Source of the DNA: Panaeolus papilionaceus
Taxonomy: Eukaryota; Basidiomycota; Agaricomycetes; Agaricales
Direction: 5' to 3'
Length of the DNA: 64,000 bases
Assembly: GCA_015501605.1 (NCBI GenBank)
Contig: JADNRZ010000007.1
Location: forward strand, 1,674,001-1,738,000
Below are positions 12,024 to 22,245 of the stretch, in pieces (the stretch's first letter is position 1; the number at the start of each line of letters is the position of its first letter). A program made the position numbers and the translations under genes. The notes below the pieces were generated by a model that saw nothing but the letters and a program-made list of their open reading frames with translations, was not told the DNA's origin and made no database searches.

Positions 12024-12626
12024 TGATGTGCGCGTTACGGTAAGTCTAGATATGAAATATAATATAATGTGTGAGATGATGTGAGGATGAGGATAGTGTG
12101 ATGATGGGTGAGTAAGCGCGACGTTGCAAGGTCGTGGGGTCTGCGAGTGCTAAGGGAAAATGTGGGAAAACGAGAGGAAGGGTGGTGCCGAATGCACGCG
12201 GAACGACGAAATACGAACGAAAACGACACGAAATGCGAAATACGAAGACGACGAGGGACGAAGGCGACGAACTGGAGCGAAACTGAGGGGAAAACTTGTC
12301 TATTCTGTGTGGAAATTGTACAGTAAATAATATACATGAGCCGAAGAGGTGCTACGAAGGTAAACTAAAGAGGTAATACGAGTGAAAACAATAAGAAATA
12401 AAAGGATATAAGCAAAGTAAGCGCCGAAGCGTTTCAAATAATCGAAAATAGAACGAAAAATGAATAAAATAAGCGAATAGGGAAGGCACCGTGCAGCCAA
12501 GGTCAGCTACACTAAACATGGTTGTGAACGGCAGGGTGACGACGTCGGGAAATGAAGGATAAACGGTGCGTCGTAAAACTACCGAAAACGCGGAATTTCG
12601 GAGGGATATAGGTTCGGAGCTCATCA
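12024..12626 (-). repeat. LTR, left copy (3' LTR of the element)
   Basis: 603 bp, repeated at 15,599-16,201 without a difference that I can see. TGATG...CATCA termini. Open frames inside it (for example 100 residues on the minus strand) occur identically in both LTRs and are not genes. Confidence 0.9.
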
Positions 12627-12640
12627 TATTCCCCTCTTGC
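12627..12640 (-). promoter_or_regulatory. Polypurine tract
   Basis: On the minus strand the sequence AGCAAGAGGGGAAT directly precedes the 3' LTR, where plus-strand DNA synthesis of an LTR element is primed. A second identical 17-base copy of this region lies at 13,171-13,187. Confidence 0.7.
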
Positions 12641-13248
12641 TGAGAATGTGACTGTCCCCAGTCACCTGAGGACGTCGAATCTACCTGAAATGCGAAACGG
12701 AAGCGAAACGGGGATAAAAGCGAACGAAAGACGACGAGAACGGGTGAAGAAAATATACTACAGACTGAATAAAATGATGAAGTGATGAGATGGAGCGCCA
12801 AAGGTAATGAAAAACGAAGTAATGAACGAAATTAGAATGAAATGGCGCCGGATATGTGATAAAGATGGTAAATATGATGCGAACGAATGAAAACACGCGA
12901 AAATGGATGAAATACGAATATACATAAACGAAATGCGCCTCGAATCTGCTTAATAAAATGAAGAAAGCAGTAAGAAAATAGGAAGCCCTCAGTAAATCAT
13001 CACTGGGCTAACGATGTGCTGAAACGAATCATGGTAAAATGGGAACGAATGACGAAAGTGAAAGGTGAATAATAACGACGAACAGGGGTCGGAAACACAA
13101 GGAAGGTAATGTGAACGAAAAATAGGCAAAAATAGCGAAATAAAATCGAAAAATAGGGGACTCAACCATGTATTCCCCTCTTGCTGAAATTCTGACCGTC
13201 CTCGGTCACTCCTACTCGAATGACTCTTTAACCGATGCTCCTAAATCT
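12641..13248. other. Non-coding internal segment of the LTR element
   Basis: About 600 bp between the 3' polypurine tract and the gag stop, where pol would normally lie. It is A-rich on the plus strand with frequent CGAA. It contains a second polypurine module (13,171-13,187) followed by a diverged copy of the adjoining sequence (GACCGTCCTCGGTCAC versus GACTGTCCCCAGTCAC). No pol-like coding was found. Confidence 0.6.
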
Positions 13249-15468
13249 TCAAATGCGTCGCGAAAATCGTCTATTTCGAACGTGGGTGCGTGGTTTCGTT
13301 GGTACTGAACCTGCCTGTGGCCGAATTGCGATGCTAGTGCCGGAGCGACGTGACGAAATGCGGTGGGACTTGATGGAGGCGTCCGACTTGGTGACGATGA
13401 CACATTTCACTGGATCGATATTGGAGCCGGCAGGGCGCTTATTTCGAATCAAAACGATGCCATTGTGCGATGGTTGATGTGGACGATGGTGAATAGGAGC
13501 GGGTAGCGATGAAACTCTATGGAAAAGCGTTCGAAATCGGTGAAGGAGCGAATATGGGAGCGAAGATAGACGTTGTGGAAGAGAAAGATGACGAAATTCC
13601 TGTAAATGTGAGTACATAATCAAACTGGAAACGATTACAACAATAAAAGGGGCGATGAAAACGAATAAATCTGAACAAAAACCGACTATCGATCGAACAT
13701 AAAACAATAGGAAAACGAAAATAAAGGCAATAAAATCGAAAATAAGTGAGAACGAAGTCTGAACACTACTAAGAACGGATAGTAACTGTAAAACAATGAA
13801 AGGCGAAAACAACGAAATGTGAGGCGACTGAATGGAAGTATAAAATGGTGAATCAAGCTCTGGGGGTGATAACGAAGCAGGACGATCAACAGACGAATTA
13901 GAATTGATAAAACTCGATGGGAACGGGGCAGCGAAAGGGAGCGATGACAACGAAGCAGTGGTGACGTGTGGGGGATCTAGTTTACAATATACAGGCTGAT
14001 TTTCGGTTGACGGAGCTGCACTGAGTGACGCTGAGGAAACCAGATCGGGATCGGATGCTGTGGCGACGATTGGCTTATGATCTGGCTGCTGGAGACTGAG
14101 CGCTGCGACGACAGGAGTGTGGCTGGACGCTGGAACGCCCTGGGACGTCGTGATGTCCTGAGACGATTGAGCTGAGCTGTGATTCGAAGCTGAGACGATC
14201 TGAGAGGGCGGCGATGTTGTGAGTGACGAAGTTGCGTCCAAATTCGAATGTAATGGTTGCGCTGGTGCAGAAGAAGACGACGAAGACGAAGGAGGTGATG
14301 AAGGGACAACCTGGGGCTTGTGAGACGATGTCTGGGTGCCACGGAGCGTAACGAGTTCAGCTTCTAACGCAGCAATACGGGCATCGATCGAAAACGACTC
14401 GTTGGATGGGGGCGACGAATGAAATGGACCAGGAACGATAGCGTGAAAGAACTGCGGAGCGGCGACCTGATTCGGATTGAGGCGATGATACTCGTCGAAT
14501 TTCTCCTTGAGGATTGTACCAGGGATGCTCGAAGGGATGAAGGCACCGGATGGAAGGACGACTTTGCCATAGTGGTTGCGCTGACACTTTCCGCTTCGAA
14601 TATACTCGATGACTGCGTAGCATTTTCCGATGAAGTGACTGGAGCTACCACAAAAATGACATGATCTGCGTGAACTGGGTGCTGATCTCGAATGAACTTT
14701 AAGCCGTGACTGCTGGATGATCTCGTGAATCGATTTCGTGAGTTCCTGGGTGAGCGTTGAGAACTGGGCCGTGATATCATTCAATGGGACGATTCCCAAT
14801 GAAGACAAAGGCTGAGACGAGGGAACGAGACGAGGATGATGTGGTAACACTGGCGATACTGATGACGAAGGAACGGAGTTGGCTGAACATCGAAGAATGA
14901 AACAAGCCGCGTCGTAAACATGATCAACGGGCCATGGATCGTCGTGATGAGAATCAGGGAATTTCACCTGTAAACGAGCCAGTATCTTCTCCTGGAGCTG
15001 GTCTGGAAAGCCGGTAACGAAGAGGCGATGAGTATCGATGTCTGAGAGGCGAGATTTCGAAACAAGGAAGTTGGAAATGTGAAGGAAACGACGATAGTAC
15101 TGTCCTAAAGAGTTGATGTCATGAATTCCGGTGTGATGAGTGTCGAAAATTAGCTGCTGGAGGTCGGCGATCGTGAACTTGTCGTGAGTTGAATCGGCTT
15201 CGGGGTAGAGCGCGAGAACTGCGTCCTTGAAAGCGGCGTAATTGGAAGGCTGAGCTGAAAACTGAGGGAGTGATTGCCAGAAATCGGAGACCTCGAAGTC
15301 TGCGTAGAATACGATGGCGTCGATCCATTCACGTGCGCTGGTGATTTGTGCTTGCTTGAGTAAGAACTCGACGCTCTCGAGGTAGTGGTGGATTTCTCGA
15401 GTATGCGCGTGAGTGAAGACGGGGGCATTCTTGGATCCTCGAGTTGGTAAACGGACTATGGCGGACAT
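13249..15468 (-). CDS. Gag polyprotein of the LTR element
   Basis: A single 739-residue frame. Residues of roughly 20-190 resemble the helical retrotransposon gag domain (W-I-D-A-I-V-F-Y-A, DFWQSLPQF, YYRRFLHISNFLV). A CCHC zinc knuckle follows near residue 275 (CHFCGSSSHFIGKC, C-x2-C-x4-H-x4-C). A long Ser/Pro/Gln-rich linker comes next, then two or three strongly hydrophobic stretches (around residues 570-640, for example FIAFIFVFLLFYVRSIVGF), and a basic C-terminus. The gag domain would form the particle and the knuckle would bind the RNA. The hydrophobic C-terminal part is unusual for a gag. The reading frame is uninterrupted, so the protein could be made. Confidence 0.8.
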   Translation of the reverse strand: MSAIVRLPTRGSKNAPVFTHAHTREIHHYLESVEFLLKQAQITSAREWIDAIVFYADFEVSDFWQSLPQFSAQPSNYAAFKDAVLALYPEADSTHDKFTIADLQQLIFDTHHTGIHDINSLGQYYRRFLHISNFLVSKSRLSDIDTHRLFVTGFPDQLQEKILARLQVKFPDSHHDDPWPVDHVYDAACFILRCSANSVPSSSVSPVLPHHPRLVPSSQPLSSLGIVPLNDITAQFSTLTQELTKSIHEIIQQSRLKVHSRSAPSSRRSCHFCGSSSHFIGKCYAVIEYIRSGKCQRNHYGKVVLPSGAFIPSSIPGTILKEKFDEYHRLNPNQVAAPQFFHAIVPGPFHSSPPSNESFSIDARIAALEAELVTLRGTQTSSHKPQVVPSSPPSSSSSSSAPAQPLHSNLDATSSLTTSPPSQIVSASNHSSAQSSQDITTSQGVPASSHTPVVAALSLQQPDHKPIVATASDPDLVSSASLSAAPSTENQPVYCKLDPPHVTTASLSSLPFAAPFPSSFINSNSSVDRPASLSPPELDSPFYTSIQSPHISLFSPFIVLQLLSVLSSVQTSFSLIFDFIAFIFVFLLFYVRSIVGFCSDLFVFIAPFIVVIVSSLIMYSHLQEFRHLSLPQRLSSLPYSLLHRFRTLFHRVSSLPAPIHHRPHQPSHNGIVLIRNKRPAGSNIDPVKCVIVTKSDASIKSHRISSRRSGTSIAIRPQAGSVPTKPRTHVRNRRFSRRI

Positions 15469-15578
15469 GTTGATATAACGAAAGTGACAGTGGTACTGTG
15501 GAGCGAATAACGGATCGGCGTGATAACAGGTTACGAGATGATGGTGCTAATGAGTGTGGGAGCACTTCAAACAAACCC

Positions 15579-15594
15579 CTCGCGGTGGGCTCCA
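15579..15594 (-). promoter_or_regulatory. tRNA primer-binding site
   Basis: On the minus strand TGGAGCCCACCGCGAG starts four bases inside the 5' LTR. The leading TGG is complementary to a tRNA CCA end and the following bases could pair with an acceptor/T-arm. The tRNA identity was not determined. Confidence 0.6.
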
Positions 15595-15598
15595 AATT

Positions 15599-16201
15599 TG
15601 ATGTGCGCGTTACGGTAAGTCTAGATATGAAATATAATATAATGTGTGAGATGATGTGAGGATGAGGATAGTGTGATGATGGGTGAGTAAGCGCGACGTT
15701 GCAAGGTCGTGGGGTCTGCGAGTGCTAAGGGAAAATGTGGGAAAACGAGAGGAAGGGTGGTGCCGAATGCACGCGGAACGACGAAATACGAACGAAAACG
15801 ACACGAAATGCGAAATACGAAGACGACGAGGGACGAAGGCGACGAACTGGAGCGAAACTGAGGGGAAAACTTGTCTATTCTGTGTGGAAATTGTACAGTA
15901 AATAATATACATGAGCCGAAGAGGTGCTACGAAGGTAAACTAAAGAGGTAATACGAGTGAAAACAATAAGAAATAAAAGGATATAAGCAAAGTAAGCGCC
16001 GAAGCGTTTCAAATAATCGAAAATAGAACGAAAAATGAATAAAATAAGCGAATAGGGAAGGCACCGTGCAGCCAAGGTCAGCTACACTAAACATGGTTGT
16101 GAACGGCAGGGTGACGACGTCGGGAAATGAAGGATAAACGGTGCGTCGTAAAACTACCGAAAACGCGGAATTTCGGAGGGATATAGGTTCGGAGCTCATC
16201 A
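15599..16201 (-). repeat. LTR, right copy (5' LTR of the element)
   Basis: 603 bp, same sequence as the left LTR. It would hold the promoter for the gag transcript on the minus strand. Confidence 0.9.
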
Positions 16202-17596
16202 TCGGAGTCACCTTACATCACTTGAGTCATAGAAAAAGACGCAACATAAAACTGAGAGTATTGAATTGACGCACTGTGTCACTGGCAGCGATGGAATTAG
16301 AATTAGAATGGGCTCGATGTGATCGCGCTTTCAATTATACGCGTTGACAGATTCTTATTCTGGAAGTAATTTCCAGATACATATGGTGTGATAGCCCCTA
16401 ACGCGATCGGGGCTTGCAGAAAATGATCAATGAGGATCACGTAACGATATAGGTGAACATATTATTTTTTCTATTTTTTCATACTGCAAACTGGGAGGAT
16501 TCTATAGGTACAGGTATGCAAATCATAGAGACGGATATCGACACTGCCCTGAACGACTTCGATTCCTTCGAAGTTCCAGTGTCCTGCCGACCCGGATTCC
16601 GTGCCAGTATCATTGTCATTCTTCCGTTGATTGCTTTTGCTTATGGTATCACTTCCTCATACATATACATATCATTGAACAAGTGTAAAAAATTTAATTT
16701 AAAGTTCTGGTCCAGCTTAAACCTTATTTATATACTCGATACTCGAACTCCATACATATCTAATTCTTCATCTCTCTGCGCGCCCACATTAACCAAACAC
16801 AGGCCCTCACATGTAGTTCATACGGTTACTTTGTCCAGCAACGCACAGAGCAATCCACAACAACATGAATCCACCGGATTCTCAGCTCCCTCCTCCTACT
16901 AGTCCTAGTCTATTTCTATGGCCATGAAATGTCCCCTGACTCCTGTGCAAGTTTTGACACTATAAGCACGAACGCGATACGATGCGGTAGAACACCCACA
17001 TGAAGCGGTGGGTAAGCACAGACAATCCACCAAGTCCACCACGCTAGCGCTGTGCTGATGTCCGCTTCGCGACCTAGTGTTAAGTTAAGTTAGCAGCGAT
17101 ATTAGACGGCGTACTTTGTATATAGAAAAGACACAGATAGGGAGGGGTACTCACGGAGCATGGCCAACGACCGTTCTTGCAGCTCGCGAGACCTTAAACC
17201 AGCATGAGCCGCCAAGGGCCTAAAAGGGTTTCCCGTGGCACCGTTTGTTGGAATGTGCCGTCACCCATTCATTATCCGGTCATTCAAAATGTCAGCTCGT
17301 CAAGCCTAGCTTGGAATGTAAGGAACGGTCAAAGTGCTCAATACTAATTATTCAGTTACAGCAGGGTCAAATTTCAAAGTTTCAACCAACGCAACCAACA
17401 TGACCCTTTCTGCCAACGTTTCTCTTCTTCCACTCACCTACTCACTCACTCATAACGATCGTACCCCCAGTTCAGCCCATAGACGAGCTGCGAAGGGCGC
17501 TGGAACAGTCACGCCTCACTGAGGCGATTTATTCCTACACAAACCCTGCGTGTTGTCTTCTAATCCAAGTTCGACTCAAATTCTGAGGGAGATTGG
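16202..17596. other. Recurrent block with a deletion relative to 33.2-35.98 kb
   Basis: Colinear with 33,196-33,655, then it jumps at about 16,670-16,680 to sequence matching 35,062 onward. The 1.4 kb holding the DUF6593-like gene in the other block is missing. The open frame at 16,453-16,902 crosses this junction and encodes a possible short membrane helix (SIIVILPLIAFAYGI), but I do not trust it as a gene. The last 80 bases carry the seven-TM promoter block (GGCGATTTATTCCTACAC). Confidence 0.5.
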
Positions 17597-19143
17597 ATGC
17601 CATCGCAACGGCTTCTTACGAAGGATGACTATCATTTCCCAGTTGGCGTGTTCTTAGAGGTTCGTCTTCCTTCTCCAATATCTGGTTTGCGCCTTCACCG
17701 ATTCATTCATCCTGGATTCCAGTGTGCATTTTGGGGTAGGCCAGCTCCACGTCATGTCATATATTTAGAAATGAACGCAGCCACTTTGGATTGTAGGAGT
17801 TTATACGGCGCTGTTCATAGCTGCTTTGTGGATCTGGGGTAAACGCCGGTCGCAGGATGGTACCCCGACTTCGACATTTTCACGACTGGTAAAGTCATCG
17901 ATGCGTCAATTGTGCATGCGGCCAGCTAATGCATCGACAGTTGTATCTGTTGCTAATTACACTGATGTGGCTCGTTGCATCTGTGCATCTCGGTTAGTCT
18001 TTCCAAGCTGCATACGCAAGGCGCTCACACAAAGAATTAGGTACCTCAATCTATCGTCTCCTGCGAATATTTGTCGTCGAGATCGAGGTTGGCATAAAAC
18101 CTCATAAAAGAATTCTAGACGCAATGAAGTGGGATAATATGGCGCATATTGTGTTGGTGACTGTCATGATGTGGTTAGGAGATATACTCGTGGTGCGCTT
18201 CTTCGCTCTTCTGCTTATTTAAAACGATTAATAACGCTAGGTATTACCTTCGCAATCCAGATATATCGAACTTATATCGTGTGGAACAGAAGTATCAGAG
18301 TCGTTGCGCTGCCGGTGATAGTCCATATAGCTTACATGGGTGCGCTACATCGACACAAGCATGCATTTTCCAACACAATTGCTTACTATCTTGCTTTTTA
18401 TCACTCCATCTGCAGTCGCCAGCATCATCTCCATCTACGGATTTGGCCACCCCTACCACATACCGCGAAAAATCACCCTCGCATGGTACCAACCTGTTTT
18501 CCCCCTCGCCTTCGCACAAAATCTCATCACCACCGCCCTACTCACGTACAAAACGTACTCCATTCACCGCGTGTCACGCAAAAATGGTGCAACCAATGCC
18601 ACATCTGGTGCGATGGGGCTCGGGAAGTTGTCATGGATGCTCATTGAAACAGCAATGCTGTATACACTGGCACTGCTTGTGATGATTGTCCTTGGTGCGA
18701 TGATGCACCCTGCAACCACTATCGTGGGGGTGTTGCTCGTTCCTACGCTTGGTAAGTAGTTGGTTCTATATACCCTTGGGAGTTTGTGGCCGTTTAGTAT
18801 GCTGACCATGCATGTGCCCCTATATTCAGGAATTGTATTCGTTCTGTTGTCTGTTCGAGTTTACTTCAGTGGCACACGGACGACGCACAACTGGTCGACG
18901 GTGAGTAAGGTCCCAAATGTGCTCAGAAACCCGGCATTAGAGGATCTCGGTGCCGCGGTGGCTCCTCTTGCATCAACGGGCGCACACCATTCTGTTACCC
19001 CTCCGAGCCTGGACGGTGGCGTTGATGTGGATAGAATCACCCTGCGGCGTCATGATTCGGTTGAATCGGATGGCGAAGAGGACAGGCAGTCTGAATCATT
19101 CCCTGATTCAATATCGCAACGGAGTTCTCAGGAGTGGTTATGA
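17597..19143 (+). CDS. Seven-TM membrane protein, copy 5
   Basis: Full-length, apparently intact member, nearly identical to copy 8. It has the same eight-exon layout: N-terminus M-P-S-Q-R-L-L-T-K-D-D-Y-H, TM1 and the R-R-S-Q-D-G-T-P loop, then a 37-base mini-intron whose removal is needed to reach the TM2 frame (LYLLLITLMWLVASVHL). The rest is TM3 with KWDNMAHIVLVTVMMW, IYRTYIVWNRS, the long TM4-TM6 exon, and the TM7/tail exon ending S-S-Q-E-W-L. The tail is acidic and Ser-rich (DSVESDGEEDRQSESFPDS), with a possible role in phosphorylation or trafficking (inference). Function unknown. Confidence 0.75.
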
Positions 19144-20112
19144 CCACTCTGTTCTATCGTTTTTCAAATTATATTGGCATAAACTCGGACCTTGCTAAGA
19201 GTTTAGTTTAATTTTGTTTAGTCTATTTACCCTGTGTCATATAGTTATTTTGTCCTTGCTTTGCACCTGCTCTCCTAGTAGTTTTGTTCTGTATCATGAT
19301 TCATACGTGGCTTACTGTTTATATATTCATATCTATGCATATTGGGCTGCACCTCCTTCCCACCTTCAACCACTCCTGAGTCTGAATGTTCGAACGCCAC
19401 ACGGAGCTACATGCGCCACACCCCCAGGATCGCGACCCCCCTTGGTAACCGATTCCTAGCACCACGTCTCATAACGGCTACCAGACCAACTCTCTCTCAG
19501 AAAAGCATATCATCGGGCAGTCTCGCAACAACGTCTCTCGGCCTGATGTGTGCAAAGATGCGAACACTTCCTAGCTCAAAGTCGCTCTCTGACGGCATCG
19601 CTTCACCTCCCTCGGACCCCTCTTTAGAACAAAGTTGAAAAATGAATTTCACTGTGCACAGCCAGCATCCACACGAGATGGCCACTTTGACAAAATCACT
19701 AACCATCGAGAAACCAAATACCAATGACGCCTCTCAGTAAGTACGCTGTGCACACTGCATTGAGCCATCGAATGTCACTAGAGTACTATGTAAAAATGTG
19801 ACGGCCAATTGTTCAGAAATCGCTGTACATAATATGTTCGGTAACCAGTCGGTAACGCTGCGTCGACGGCAAAATCCAAAGCTCACCGACCATGCAAACG
19901 AAAGCGACATCAGAGTATACTCACAACAGAACCAAAAACCAAGTTAGAGTGGGGAGAATCGCGTGCATTAACCATACAAACTATACGCTAATGCCAATGT
20001 ACTTGAATAAAAAAAACCCAGCTACTCATCATGCGCGCAACCAAAAGCCAGAATAAAAGAAATCATTAACGCAAAATTAAAAGCAGATATCAGAGGGTCG
20101 ATGCAGTTATGT
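19144..20112. other. Recurrent spacer block (matches 37.53-38.51 kb)
   Basis: Closely matches the sequence after copy 8. No intact gene; short frames (for example 19,342-19,638) have no counterpart conserved in frame. Confidence 0.5.
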
Positions 20113-20379
20113 CCCCCTTCTGATATGAGCAACCCAATCGCTTGGATTCAGCTCCCCGAATTGGACGGGTCTAATTTAAAAACGCCCGCACTAGTCGTAC
20201 CCTCCGCATCAGAAAGCATGTGGGATGTTATCGTTGCTGGATGGGTGATTTTAGAGCAAAAAGTCAGGTTGGATGAAAAAGTAACGCATAAAGCCACAGG
20301 GATGACATCTCAAGAGGCTGCACTGACCATGTCTATGCATATGAGTTCGACTTATACCAGTGGAGGAGGGTATGTTTAA
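20113..20379 (+). pseudogene. DUF6593-like gene fragment, copy 3 (last exon only)
   Basis: Only the third exon of the DUF6593-like gene is present: CPPSDMSNPIAWIQLPE, SESMWDVIVAGWVILEQK, and the tail ending GGGYV. The first two exons are absent; upstream sequence is unrelated spacer shared with 38.4-38.5 kb. The exon itself is open, so the truncation came from rearrangement rather than point decay. Confidence 0.65.
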
Positions 20380-20968
20380 ACAATCACCACTAGGTCGGAG
20401 CCCGTGTCGCAGTCTGTGGTCCACCCGTTTATTGGCTTGATTATAACCACGACTACTCAGCTTGCATACATACTAATTACGCATAATCCCCGGTCGGGAT
20501 TTAATTCTCTATAATTCTTTTGATTCGCATTCGAGACGTCAATTAATCTTACTAGTACTCAGAAACTTATATTTCTATATATGTAAGTACACACCCCAAA
20601 CACAATTTCAATTAAGCGCTCAATGTAACCTGCCTGTGGCCGCTGCCGTGGTGATTGTCGTGTCCAACCAAAACGGGTATAGAGTCAGTATCGCACACAA
20701 GAAAAATATAATGGAAGTGTAGGAGAGTAACATTGTAGTTAACATGTGGATTTTAAGGTCGAATTGCTCATGTACCACACGAAAGAGAATTGAAAAGACA
20801 AAGATAAACTACAGGAGGGCATCTCGCATCAAGCCGTATAATAGGCTGTGTACACTGTAAGCCGCATCACAAGGCGTACAAATACTGTTTCATGTTGCAC
20901 AGCCCCACCTCCGTCCTCACCTTGAATCCTCCAACGCCAATCTGAACCCTCGCCCATTTCTGCTCACC

Positions 20969-21765
20969 ATGTACGGAGGGCATACGGACAATTTGGGGTG
21001 GGGAACCCACTCACAAAGAGGTCTATCCGCCACACTCGATAGCTTGCAGGCAGATGCAACGCCTGAGATCAAACTCATGATGCGCGAGGCGCACAAAGTG
21101 CGAGAGGTGTGTTGTGATCACAACTTTGGCATTCATTGACCGACTGAGCTGATTCTTCAATGATGATCGATGAAATTAATCAGCTCCACTTCCACTCCCA
21201 TGCGACGTCCCTAATAAAACACCTGCTCGATGTGGCGAACTACATGTGTCAGGAGACGGCTCTGCTTATCCCTGAGCTTCGTAGCCGGGTCATCCCAGCC
21301 ATTGTTCTCTACCAAGGGTGCGTTTGACGAGTCCTAGGTTAAACTTCGTCCTCTAACCTCTACCTAATCATATATATATATATATATATTCAGTTTCTTA
21401 TTAAGGATGAATTCAAAACTCCGTGATGGTAGCGTTGTCGAGTCTACAGCAATTATGGAAGCAGGTCGCTATCTCGAGAACTTCAAAGTATGTCCAAGTT
21501 ACCCTGTTACCCTCCTGCTTAGTCACTCATTCTGATTTGACCTCTCAACTCGTCTTCAAGTTCGTCGTCTCCCTATGCCGCCAACTGTCCTCATCCAAAA
21601 ATGGAACATTAATCAGCAATTGCACTGTGCCAAGATTGTTGATCACCAATTGCGAAATTACCATGCTCTCTGGGACTGCTCAACCAACACCGAATGCACA
21701 AATTGAAAAACACAATGGGATAATGGATTGCAACGCACGTTCCCTACTAGGAATATACCAAATGT
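20969..21765 (+). CDS. Unrecognised 191-residue-type protein, copy C
   Basis: Paralogue of the gene at 39,021-39,817 with the same four-exon arrangement. Exon 1 begins MYGGHTDNLGWGTHSQRG and includes EIKLMMREAHKVRE. Exon 2 encodes LIKHLLDVANYMCQETALL, then PELRSRVIPAIVLYQG. Exon 3 ends STAIMEAGRYLENFK, and exon 4 includes SNCTVPRLLITNCEITML. The intron before exon 3 holds a (TA)n run (21,370-21,389). In exon 4 the normal stop is lost, because about 380 bp of extra DNA begins at about 21,767. The frame continues to 22,094, giving an altered C-terminus. No family recognised; it appears soluble and helical. Confidence 0.4.
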
Positions 21766-21766
21766 A

Positions 21767-22145
21767 TCACAACCTGGCGAGGTGCCCAGGCACCTCACGT
21801 GATCAGGTGGCCTTGCTCAGGATACCCCTCTTGAGGTCGCGCTTGGTCCCTCCAGCGCTCCTTTTTCGTCGCGCGCCGTCTCGTCCGGGTCGAGATACCG
21901 TTAAATATTCATTTCAATATAACCTCCGATGTCTTGACCACTTCGAGCAAGAAACGCCCCAATTAGAAGAAAATCATGCAAAAATGGGCACCATTTCACT
22001 GTTGAGGTGCGCGTGTGCAGGTCATCTGATAGTCTCAAGTCTTTGGAGGGCACGCTCGTCCTTATACTTTGCTCCAACGGACTCGTTTAAATAATTCATG
22101 ATCGTCCAAATATGATAAATAAGTTACAGATAAATATTACAGTTT
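21767..22145. mobile_element. About 380-bp insertion of unknown type
   Basis: Relative to the paralogous block (near 39,815, GAATATACCAAATATACTAAC), this copy has about 380 extra bases between GAATATACCAAATGTAT and TCTATCTACC. The insert starts with a small palindromic stretch (AGGTGCCCAGGCACCT) and holds a weak RNA polymerase III B-box-like motif (GGGTCGAGATACC, near 21,887). Termini and duplications are not clear, so the class is open. Confidence 0.4.
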
Positions 22146-22245
22146 ATATAGTCTATCTACCCACTTGTACGACAGGTCCTTTGCCAAGATACTGAACATA
22201 TCACCAAGGATGGTACCTTGTTTGATCAATCCCGGTCAACTGTTA

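Larger units (their letters stand above)
12024..16201 (-). mobile_element. Gag-only LTR retrotransposon (Ty3/Gypsy-like, non-autonomous)
   Basis: A 4,178-bp element bounded by two 603-bp direct LTRs that begin TGATG and end CATCA, in minus orientation. The 5' LTR is the right-hand one. It has a primer-binding site four bases inside that LTR, a single long gag frame, and a polypurine tract abutting the left-hand LTR. There is no protease, reverse transcriptase, RNase H or integrase, so it must depend on another element. The LTRs look identical by eye, implying recent insertion. Assignment to Gypsy rests on the style of the gag and the absence of other evidence, so it is moderate. Confidence 0.85.

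Noticed and set aside
12035..12801. Open frames of 66-149 residues in and next to the LTR
   Set aside because: Those inside the LTR occur identically in both LTRs; the longer one runs across the LTR border. They are explained by the repeat rather than by genes.
15927..16211. 94-residue minus frame at the right LTR edge
   Set aside because: Same sequence as part of the left LTR; repeat-derived.
16453..16902. 149-residue frame with an apparent membrane helix
   Set aside because: It spans a deletion junction relative to the 33-35 kb block, so the frame is a chance fusion.
17180..17245. Possible tRNA (GCGAGACCTTAAACCAGC..., repeated at 35,580)
   Set aside because: No cloverleaf pairing could be drawn; it is part of the duplicated spacer.
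21369..21391. (TA)n run as a regulatory repeat
   Set aside because: It lies in the pyrimidine/branch region of an intron and is shorter in the 39.4-kb copy; ordinary microsatellite.
21750..22145. SINE with A and B boxes
   Set aside because: A B-box-like GGGTCGAGATACC is present but the only A-box-like sequence is about 110 bases away, too far for a tRNA-type promoter.
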